19,395 nucleotides of DNA from an uncultured Collinsella sp. (lineage in GTDB: Bacteria > Actinomycetota > Coriobacteriia > Coriobacteriales > Coriobacteriaceae). Below, in pieces: positions 13,843 to 19,395 of this stretch; the stretch's first letter is position 1; every line of letters begins with the position of its first letter. A program made the translations under genes and the position numbers. Under the pieces are notes generated by a model. It did not search any database. It saw only the letters and a program-made list of their open reading frames with translations, and was not told the DNA's origin. Where the stretch lies: assembly GCA_900545835.1 (NCBI GenBank), contig URBB01000028.1, forward strand, positions 1 through 19,395, in the 5' to 3' direction.

Positions 13843-14002
13843 CTAAAAGAGCCCCGTTCCAAAAAGACTGCCCTCGCTGCGGCCGGCTAGTCCCGAGCCT
13901 TGATGCTGGGCGGCAGAATTTGGGCGAGGTAGTCGCACTCGAGCTTGGTCGCGGCGTCTGCCTTGCCGTCTTTGCCGACCAGCACGTTTTTGATCTGGCT
14001 GT
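13843..14002 (-). pseudogene. Fragment B: copy of the 3' end of the 17700-19226 gene
   Basis: 160 bp align without gaps to 17656-17815 with 7 mismatches. The coding part (13887-14002) keeps 37 intact codons from SQIKNVLVGKDGK to the TAG; only two residues differ (Leu to Pro, Gln to Arg), most changes being silent. Homology stops abruptly at 14002. It overlaps fragment A's content, so ~74 bp are directly repeated on the two sides of the ATPase gene. Confidence 0.85.
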
Positions 14003-14066
14003 TAGCCTACCAAGAGTGCTGACGGCTCCGCATAAAGTACGGCAGAGTGCCACCTCGCAAACGGAG

Positions 14067-14783
14067 TTAGCTTGATTCGCTTACGCGCACTTCAAAGTCA
14101 AAGGAGTTGCTTTCGCCTCGATACGTCGCCACGGAATACTCGACGGGAGAGTCAAGCGCGTCTCGTGCAACGGTTTGGAAAATGATGAGGGGGTCGCCCT
14201 CCTCAATGTCGAGCAGGGCGGCGGTTGTCATATCGGCTTTTGAGACCTCGAGGTGACGGCGCGCTCGCTCGACTGGGTTGCCAGATTCGCTCATGGCAAA
14301 ATACAGGCTGGTCTCTTCAAAGTTGACGGCATCGAAGTCTTGGTACGGTTTGCAGGGAATATAGCTTTCCACAAATACGTTGGGTGTGTCGTCGGCATAT
14401 CTTAGGCGGACGAGTTTGTAGACGTCTTCGCCGGGCTCTAACTCAAGCTTGCCGGCGATTTCGGTTGTTGCTTTGACGCGCTTGAAGGTGAGGACCTTGG
14501 TGCGTGGCACGCGCCCGGCTCGTTTCATCTCATCTTCGAAGCTCATGATGCGCATGGCAAAGGTCTGATCGACCTTGGGGAGCGTTACAACGGTGCCGCG
14601 CCGCCGCCGTTTTTCCAAGTAGCCCTCGCTTACAAGCGCTTGCATGGCCTGGCGAATAGTTGACCGGCTGACGCCGTACATATCGCATAGCTGCATTTCA
14701 GAGGGAATGGCTTCGCCTACGGCGTACGTGCCGTTTTTTATTTTGGCGAGTAGATCATCTTTGATTTGGTCGTAGAGCGTCAT
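14067..14783 (-). CDS. GntR-family regulator, HutC subfamily (UTRA domain)
   Basis: 238 aa from the ATG at 14783, preceded by AAAGG at a suitable distance; a longer frame from 14930 lacks conserved sequence in its extra 49 residues. Residues 1-70 are the winged helix-turn-helix of GntR proteins (LYDQIKDDLLAKIKNGTY, EAIPSEMQLCDMYGVSRSTIRQAM, LVSEGYLEKRRRRGTVV). From about 80 comes the UTRA effector-binding domain (FEDEMKRAGRVPRTKVL, VYKLVRLRYADDTPNVFVESYIP, ending PVEYSVATYRGESNSFDFEV). Such proteins usually respond to a sugar phosphate or similar small molecule. It is divergent from deoC, so it probably controls that operon and itself; the effector cannot be told from sequence. Confidence 0.92.
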   Translation of the reverse strand: MTLYDQIKDDLLAKIKNGTYAVGEAIPSEMQLCDMYGVSRSTIRQAMQALVSEGYLEKRRRRGTVVTLPKVDQTFAMRIMSFEDEMKRAGRVPRTKVLTFKRVKATTEIAGKLELEPGEDVYKLVRLRYADDTPNVFVESYIPCKPYQDFDAVNFEETSLYFAMSESGNPVERARRHLEVSKADMTTAALLDIEEGDPLIIFQTVARDALDSPVEYSVATYRGESNSFDFEVRVSESS

Positions 14784-15084
14784 TTTGTCATACCTTTTTA
14801 AGGCCGAAGTTAGAACGAATATAACATATGGGACAGAGCCATAAGGCTCCGCTCCGATGGCCGGGTTAATTTTGTTGGCTCGCCGATGCTGCCACTCGCC
14901 ACCGTAACTCCTTTCGTTGCGCTTAATCATATATGTATGACCAAAATGTTGATAGTTTGAGTCTATTCCGCTTCATAAACGGTATTAAATCAGACATAAA
15001 CGGTAAAACGGATTATGTAGCAGTAATATGTATGACAATATGTTAGGATGTAGGCATGCACCAACCCCAATGAAGGGAGCCGTC
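14784..15084. promoter_or_regulatory. Divergent gntR/deoC control region with two pairs of direct repeats
   Basis: CATAAACGGTA occurs at 14974-14984 and 14995-15005, 21 bp apart (two helical turns). ATATGTATGAC occurs at 14931-14941 and 15026-15036, each followed by an ATGTT-containing stretch. A related TATGACAAAATG lies on the - strand at the gntR start (14781-14792). The region 14930-15050 is AT-rich. No convincing -35/-10 pair was identified for either direction. Confidence 0.5.
14810..14902 (-). CDS. Possible 30-aa leader peptide upstream of gntR
   Basis: GTG at 14902 follows AAAGGAG (14908-14914 read on the - strand) with a 5-nt spacer, a better ribosome binding site than that of the regulator itself. 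The frame reads MASGSIGEPTKLTRPSERSL and ends at TAA 14810, 26 nt before the gntR ATG. A small hairpin (GAGCC-ATAA-GGCTC on the + strand, near 14837-14850) lies inside. No homologue is known to me, and such an open frame could arise by chance. Confidence 0.25.
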   Translation of the reverse strand: MASGSIGEPTKLTRPSERSLMALSHMLYSF

Positions 15085-15795
15085 ATGGCACGTTACACGC
15101 TCGATGATCTCGCCCGCTTGGTTGATCACACCAACCTTCACCCCGACGCCACGCGCGAGGATATGGAGAAGCTCTGCCAGGAGGCAAAGGACTATCACTT
15201 CAAGATGGTCGCCATCAATTCCGTCCAGTCCAAGCTCTGCTCCGAGCTCCTCGCCGGCACCGACATCCATACCGGCGCCGCCATCAGCTTCCCCCTCGGC
15301 CAGACCACCATCGCCACCAAGGTCTTCGAGACCAAGGACGCATTGGCCAACGGCGCGAACGAGATCGATTACGTGGTCAACCTCACCGAGCTCAAGGCCG
15401 GCAACTGGGCCTACATCAAGGATGAGATGCAGCAGATCGTCGACATCTGCCGTGATGCCGGCGTCCCCTCCAAGGTCATCTTCGAGAATTGCCTGCTCAC
15501 CGAGGATGAGAAGCTCGAGCTGTGCAAGATCGCAAGCGTGGTCCTGCCCACTTTCGTGAAGACCTCCACCGGATTCTCCACTGGCGGCGCAACCGTCGAG
15601 GACGTCCGACTCATGCGCGAGCACACCGACCCCCGTGTTAAGGTTAAGGCCGCTGGTGGTATCCGCACCGCCGACGCTTTCCTCGATATGGTTCGTGCCG
15701 GTGCCGAGCGCATCGGCTGCAGCGCCGGCATACCCATCATCGACGAGTTACGTGCGCGCATGGAGCGCGACGGTATCGACGCCTTCGAGCTGTAA
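15085..15795 (+). CDS. deoC: Deoxyribose-phosphate aldolase
   Basis: 236-aa class I aldolase that splits 2-deoxyribose 5-phosphate into acetaldehyde and glyceraldehyde 3-phosphate. The ATG at 15085 has AAGGGAG 5 nt upstream; the frame is open 19 codons further but without a start signal. A TIM-barrel pattern is visible: LARLVDHTNLHPDATREDMEKLC, SFPLGQTTIATKVFE, NEIDYVVN (Asp95), Lys159 in FVKTSTGFSTGGAT as Schiff-base lysine, Lys188 in VKVKAAGGIRT as the second catalytic lysine, and ERIGCSAG for the phosphate. It is first gene of a tight operon, 9 nt before the next ATG. No nucleoside phosphorylase or deoB lies beside it, so a role outside nucleoside salvage is possible. Confidence 0.95.
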   Translation: MARYTLDDLARLVDHTNLHPDATREDMEKLCQEAKDYHFKMVAINSVQSKLCSELLAGTDIHTGAAISFPLGQTTIATKVFETKDALANGANEIDYVVNLTELKAGNWAYIKDEMQQIVDICRDAGVPSKVIFENCLLTEDEKLELCKIASVVLPTFVKTSTGFSTGGATVEDVRLMREHTDPRVKVKAAGGIRTADAFLDMVRAGAERIGCSAGIPIIDELRARMERDGIDAFEL

Positions 15796-15804
15796 GGAGT
15801 GCAT

Positions 15805-16764
15805 ATGGGTCCTATCCTGCTCAAACCCAACTATATTACCCCCGTCTGGTCGGGTCCGCGCGTCAACGAGGCGCGCGGCCTTTCCGGGGACACCTTATAC
15901 GGCGAGTCGTTTGACGTGTCTGTACACGATGGGTTGGTCAACGATGTCGACGGTGGCCCGTTCGACGGCATGCCGCTCGATCGCGTGATAGCCGAGAACA
16001 AGGCCGCCATCATGGGCGAGCTCAATCACGACGGCATCGTGCAGATCATCACGATGGATGCTGGCGAAAACCTATCCGTTCAGGTGCATCCCGACGAGGC
16101 ATACGCCCGCGAACACGAGTCCGACCACGAGAAGGCGGAGTCTTGGTACATCTTGGACGCCGAGCCCGGTGCCTCGATCATTTGCGGCACGACGACCGAC
16201 GACCTCGATGCGCTGCGCGACGCGACGGCGGATGACAGTGTGGGCGACCGCTACGGAAGGCGCGTCCCCGTGAGCGAAGGTGACTTCGTGTTAATCCCTG
16301 CGGGGACCCTGCATGCGATGGGCGAGGGCGTGTTCGCCCTCGAGGTCGGTAGCCTGGGCTTCAAGACGTATCGGTTGTGCGATTGGGGCCGCGGTCGCGA
16401 GCTTCATGTCGAGCAGGCGTTCGACGTGCTCGACACCTCAATCCGTCCCGAGCCCGCGCATTTCGGCGCCTTCGATCCGAAGGCCCCCGCGAGTGTGCGT
16501 CGTGGCGTCACGCACAGCCTGTTCACCTCAGACGTCGTTGACGTCCGGGGCGAATGGGAGTGCCCCCTGGGCGATCGGTATGCCGTGCTGTCCTGCGTGG
16601 GCGGCCATGCCCGGGTGGTCACGGACGACGGCGCCGTCGAGCTCCCCCGTACCGTCTCTGCACTGATTCCTGCGAGTGCGGGTTCGTTCACGGTCGAGGG
16701 GACGTGTCGCGTGTTGGTAAGCCGCGTCGTCGATGGGCGTGACGGCCAGCGCGACGGGGAGTAA
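15805..16764 (+). CDS. Class I mannose-6-phosphate isomerase-like protein
   Basis: 319-aa cupin-fold protein of the type I phosphomannose isomerase group, which interconverts mannose 6-phosphate and fructose 6-phosphate with one zinc. The ATG at 15805 follows AAGGAG by 5 nt; a GTG two codons earlier lies inside that site. Expected zinc ligands are present: Gln93 and His95 in SVQVHPDEAYA, Glu112 in KAESWYILDA, and His170 in IPAGTLHAMGEG. The N-terminus LLKPNYITPVWSGPRVNEARGL matches the family opening. The C-terminal jelly roll is short and weakly conserved, as in the smaller bacterial forms. Substrate could differ, given the deoC context. Confidence 0.85.
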   Translation: MGPILLKPNYITPVWSGPRVNEARGLSGDTLYGESFDVSVHDGLVNDVDGGPFDGMPLDRVIAENKAAIMGELNHDGIVQIITMDAGENLSVQVHPDEAYAREHESDHEKAESWYILDAEPGASIICGTTTDDLDALRDATADDSVGDRYGRRVPVSEGDFVLIPAGTLHAMGEGVFALEVGSLGFKTYRLCDWGRGRELHVEQAFDVLDTSIRPEPAHFGAFDPKAPASVRRGVTHSLFTSDVVDVRGEWECPLGDRYAVLSCVGGHARVVTDDGAVELPRTVSALIPASAGSFTVEGTCRVLVSRVVDGRDGQRDGE

Positions 16765-16776
16765 TGGGAGGTCAAT

Positions 16777-17655
16777 ATGTCCGGATCAAAGCCTCGCGTT
16801 GTGGTGACGGGTGCAAATGGGTATCTTGCGAGCCTCATTCGTTTGTACAACGCCGATAAGTTCGATTTTGTCAACGTTACAAGGACCGACGTTGACCTTT
16901 CCAATGTTGAGGAAGTTGCCGAGTTTATTGCCGGCCTCGATTTCGATGTCTGCCTTCATACGGCAGCTGACGCTTCGACTGCCCATTGCGAGAATGACCC
17001 CGAGGGAACGCATCGAATCAATACGGAGTCGGCGATTGCCATTGCGCGGGCCTGCCGTGCCTGTGGCGCCCGTATGGTTTTCTTTTCAACCGAGCAGTGT
17101 TTCAATGCCTCGACAGGCGAGCCTCCGTTTCACGAGGACGACGAGATGGCTACCACTACGCGATACGGTGCACAGAAGATGGAGGCGGATGATTGGATCA
17201 GGGAAAACCTCGACAATTATCTGATCTTGCGCCTTTCGTGGATGTTTGGTCTTCCCATGCCTGGGGCAAAGCCCGCCCCCAATATCCTGACGAATGTTTT
17301 GCACGCAGTTCGGACGGGAGAGCCGGCGGCGTTTCGCGTGCATGAGCGGCGGAACATGACGTACGGTCTGGAGCTTGCAAACGCCCTGCCGCAAATCCTT
17401 ATGCTGCCCAGTGGGGCATATCATTTTGCGAGCCAAAACGGCTTGAGCACGTATGAGACCGCGCGCCTTGTTGCGCGGCGACTTGGTTGTGCCGAGCAGA
17501 GTATCGATGAGCTCGTGCTTCCGGACACTACGACCTATGCTGACCGACCCAGGGACTTTCGTCTTTCATCTGAAAAGCTTGCACGAGCGGGGGTGCGCCT
17601 CGGAACGTTTGAAGATAGCCTCGAAAGCTGCTTGAAGGATTTTGGATTAATTTAG
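16777..17655 (+). CDS. NAD(P)-dependent sugar-nucleotide reductase-like SDR (RmlD-like)
   Basis: 292-aa extended short-chain dehydrogenase. GGGAGG lies 5 nt before the ATG. The Rossmann signature is at 10-17 (VTGANGYL), DVDLSNVEEV matches the RmlD-type second motif, HTAADASTAHCENDPEGTHRIN is the conserved segment before the active site, FFSTEQCFN contains the catalytic Ser/Thr region, and Tyr130/Lys134 (RYGAQK) complete the YxxxK motif. RLSWMFG and the C-terminal RPRDFRLSSEKL fit dTDP-4-dehydrorhamnose reductases. Cys in FFSTEQCFN replaces the usual Val of STDYVFDG. No rmlA/B/C lies nearby, so the real substrate is unknown. Last gene of the deoC operon; its codon use is somewhat less GC-rich than the two before it. 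Confidence 0.85.
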   Translation: MSGSKPRVVVTGANGYLASLIRLYNADKFDFVNVTRTDVDLSNVEEVAEFIAGLDFDVCLHTAADASTAHCENDPEGTHRINTESAIAIARACRACGARMVFFSTEQCFNASTGEPPFHEDDEMATTTRYGAQKMEADDWIRENLDNYLILRLSWMFGLPMPGAKPAPNILTNVLHAVRTGEPAAFRVHERRNMTYGLELANALPQILMLPSGAYHFASQNGLSTYETARLVARRLGCAEQSIDELVLPDTTTYADRPRDFRLSSEKLARAGVRLGTFEDSLESCLKDFGLI

Positions 17656-17699
17656 CTAAAAGAGCCCCGTTCCAAAAAGACTGCCCTCGCTGCGGCCGG

Positions 17700-19226
17700 C
17701 TAGTCCTGAGCCTTGATGCTGGGCAGCAGAATCTGGGCGAGGTAGTCGCACTCGAGCTTAGTCGCGGCGTCAGCCTTGCCGTCCTTGCCGACCAGCACGT
17801 TCTTGATCTGGCTGTAGGTATAGCGGTTGCCGGTCGTGAGCTCGACCAACTCAATCGCCTGGTCCATGGGATAAGTCGATACGGGGTCCTGCGTGCGCCC
17901 GTTGATGGTCTGCGCCACCACGTACGGATAGACGGGGCCGCTCGCGTAGACGGTGTAGCCGTTGCCCAGGTTGGCCGCTCCCAAAACCGTATCGCCGTCG
18001 TCGGGCGTAAAGCTCTCGCCGTCGCGCACGGTGACAAGCGTCACGAGCGGCGTATTGGTATCGCCCGCCAGATAAATGCACAGCGTGTTGCCGTTTTGCC
18101 ACGTCGCGACCTTGCCATACCACTCAACGGGAATATCGAGCTGATACAGGTCGGTTGCTTTATGCCGAGCGTCGGCGTCGCGGGCGGCCTGCGCCTCGCG
18201 TGCGCTTACGGCGCTAACGGCAGCGTCGCGGCGCGTGGTCGCCGCCTGCTGCAACACCTTGGCGACCGCGGCGGAGCTCACCCCGCCCTCCTCGGCATAC
18301 TTGGCGGCGGCGTCAATCTGGTCATCGGTCACCGTATCGGACGCGGGCACCTTGAACGTAAAGCTGGCCTGGTCGCGCAGGTCCTGCCCGTCACTCTTTA
18401 CCGTAACCTGGGCCTTGGTTGTTGGGATGGTGTAGATGGTGCCGTCGGCCGCGATGGGGGAGGCAGCGATGGAGAGCGTGTAGTCGCCAGGCAGCAGCTT
18501 GATGCCGCGGCCATGCTCGTCCACGTAGAGCGTTTCGCTCACAGAAGAGCCATCGGAATCCTGACCGCTCACCTGCACGGGAATCTTAGAGCCGGTCGAG
18601 CAGTCGAGCCCCGCGGCACGTACGCCGATTCGCACCGACATCATGGTATGCGCATTCGCAGCAACAGTGGCGGCCTGCTCTTGCCGGTATCCGTTCCACG
18701 CGGCATATCCTGCCCCACCGGCGACCAGCGCGATCGCCACGACGCCGGCAATCATTAAATTGCGACGCCTGGGAGACATCTTGCGACGGCGATCTTGGGC
18801 TTCGCGTGCTGAGGGAACGGACGGCAGGGGGATATCGCCCATGGCGACGGTCTCGTCGACAGCCGGCGCAGAACCCAGGCCGGGGAGCTCACGCGTCAGC
18901 GAATCATCGGCCGGCACGTCGCTGAGCAGCATGGTCGCCTCGCTTGTGTCGGATTCCGACTGCCCCTCGGCTTCGGCTTCGTCCGCGCCCTCAACTTCGG
19001 CATCCTCAATGCGGGCTTCGTCCTGGGCGCGCTCGATATTGCTTTCGCCCTCATCGAGCTCAATCGCGCCGTCGACTTCCTCGCCCGGCGCATTGTCCTG
19101 CGTGTCGTCGAATTCCTCGTCAAGCGCGATGTCTCCCACCGCGACTTGGTCAAGGCTCTCCAAGGCCTCGGCGCACGCCTGGGCATCTTGTGCCGCATCC
19201 TCGCGGCCGCATGTCTCGTCACTCAT
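17700..19226 (-). CDS. Single-pass membrane protein with acidic cytoplasmic N-terminus, unknown function
   Basis: 508 aa read from 19226; GGGGGA precedes the ATG. Residues 1-145 are very acidic and low-complexity, with two related short motifs (DQVAVGDIALDEE and DETVAMGDIPLP). RRRKMSPRRR (147-155) precedes one transmembrane helix (about 157-177, LMIAGVVAIALVAGGAGYAAW), so by the positive-inside rule the rest is outside. The exterior part holds a beta-rich region (SVRIGVRAAGLDCSTGSKIP, ETLYVDEHGRGIKLLPGDYTLSIA) like a carboxypeptidase-regulatory or Ig-like fold, a helical stretch (about 305-360), and a C-terminal domain with YQLDIPVEWYGKVATWQNGN. I recognise no family. It converges on the SDR gene with 44 bp between stops. 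The end of this gene is what was copied to both sides of the ATPase gene. Confidence 0.88.
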   Translation of the reverse strand: MSDETCGREDAAQDAQACAEALESLDQVAVGDIALDEEFDDTQDNAPGEEVDGAIELDEGESNIERAQDEARIEDAEVEGADEAEAEGQSESDTSEATMLLSDVPADDSLTRELPGLGSAPAVDETVAMGDIPLPSVPSAREAQDRRRKMSPRRRNLMIAGVVAIALVAGGAGYAAWNGYRQEQAATVAANAHTMMSVRIGVRAAGLDCSTGSKIPVQVSGQDSDGSSVSETLYVDEHGRGIKLLPGDYTLSIAASPIAADGTIYTIPTTKAQVTVKSDGQDLRDQASFTFKVPASDTVTDDQIDAAAKYAEEGGVSSAAVAKVLQQAATTRRDAAVSAVSAREAQAARDADARHKATDLYQLDIPVEWYGKVATWQNGNTLCIYLAGDTNTPLVTLVTVRDGESFTPDDGDTVLGAANLGNGYTVYASGPVYPYVVAQTINGRTQDPVSTYPMDQAIELVELTTGNRYTYSQIKNVLVGKDGKADAATKLECDYLAQILLPSIKAQD

Positions 19227-19395
19227 ACATCCCCCAAGTTCGATATCGGCTCAACAATGTACCCAAAAACGGGGCCATATAGAGCTGCCATGCGATTGGA
19301 AATCCGATTTTATCGGTGCGGTATGTTCTGAACGCGCGTGCGACAGACACTATGACCCAATCCGAGGGCACTAAAAAGATAGGAGCCCCCGCTCG
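19227..19395. other. Upstream region of the - strand membrane-protein gene
   Basis: No gene seen in these 169 bases. CCGAT and ATCGG around 19300-19315 make a small palindrome with a TTT centre. It should contain the promoter for the membrane-protein gene, but no clear boxes were found. Confidence 0.4.

Noticed and set aside
13745..14053. 102-aa - strand open frame over fragment B
   Set aside because: It is in a different frame from the preserved 37-codon remnant and shows no independent coding signal.
14784..14930. N-terminal extension of the GntR protein to ATG 14930
   Set aside because: The extra 49 residues match nothing in the family, and the ATG at 14783 starts directly at the conserved domain with its own ribosome binding site.
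1..19395. tRNA or rRNA genes
   Set aside because: No cloverleaf-like or ribosomal RNA sequence was recognised on reading both strands; a dedicated scan was not possible.

Overview
The window looks like a chromosomal segment of a high-GC Gram-positive bacterium of the Actinomycetota, most likely class Coriobacteriia (Collinsella-like). The grounds are the gene order dnaK-grpE-J protein-hspR, which is an actinobacterial heat-shock arrangement with HspR as regulator, the GC-rich codon use, and intergenic palindromes of a style I associate with Collinsella. The genus is inference; no rRNA or other marker is present.

Layout. (1) 1-3415, heat-shock operon on the + strand: the 3' part of dnaK, grpE, a strong terminator, a DnaJ-family gene that lacks the zinc finger, and hspR. 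(2) 3416-6008: a palindrome-rich gap, then a complete aconitase-superfamily hydratase. (3) 6009-9339, an accessory region of lower GC: two related genes for small N-terminally anchored proteins of unknown function (6258-6947 and 8226-8897), an unrelated anchored protein between them on the - strand (7323-7991), and dense intergenic repeats. The 3' end of both paralogues and the following 265 bp form a 385-bp near-identical duplication. It carries an array in which a 15-nt motif recurs every ~40 nt in alternating orientation. (4) 9340-11967: clpB with its terminator, followed by a short disordered-protein gene. (5) 12296-14002: an AAA ATPase/DUF4143 gene under an elaborate palindromic promoter, bracketed by two direct-repeat fragments of the 3' end of a gene that lies intact at 17700-19226. 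(6) 14067-17655: a GntR/HutC regulator divergent from a tight three-gene operon (deoC, type I phosphomannose-isomerase-like, RmlD-like SDR). (7) 17700-19226 on the - strand: a single-pass membrane protein with a long acidic cytoplasmic N-terminus.

How the genes work together. DnaK, GrpE, the J protein and ClpB form the disaggregation/refolding machine, and HspR is the expected repressor of it. dnaJ and clpB share a very similar GC-rich leader hairpin just upstream of the ribosome binding site. The GntR protein is the natural candidate regulator of the divergent sugar-phosphate operon, whose control region has two pairs of direct repeats. The most unusual parts are the alternating repeat array with its recombination tract, and the ATPase cassette flanked by copies of a neighbouring gene's 3' end.
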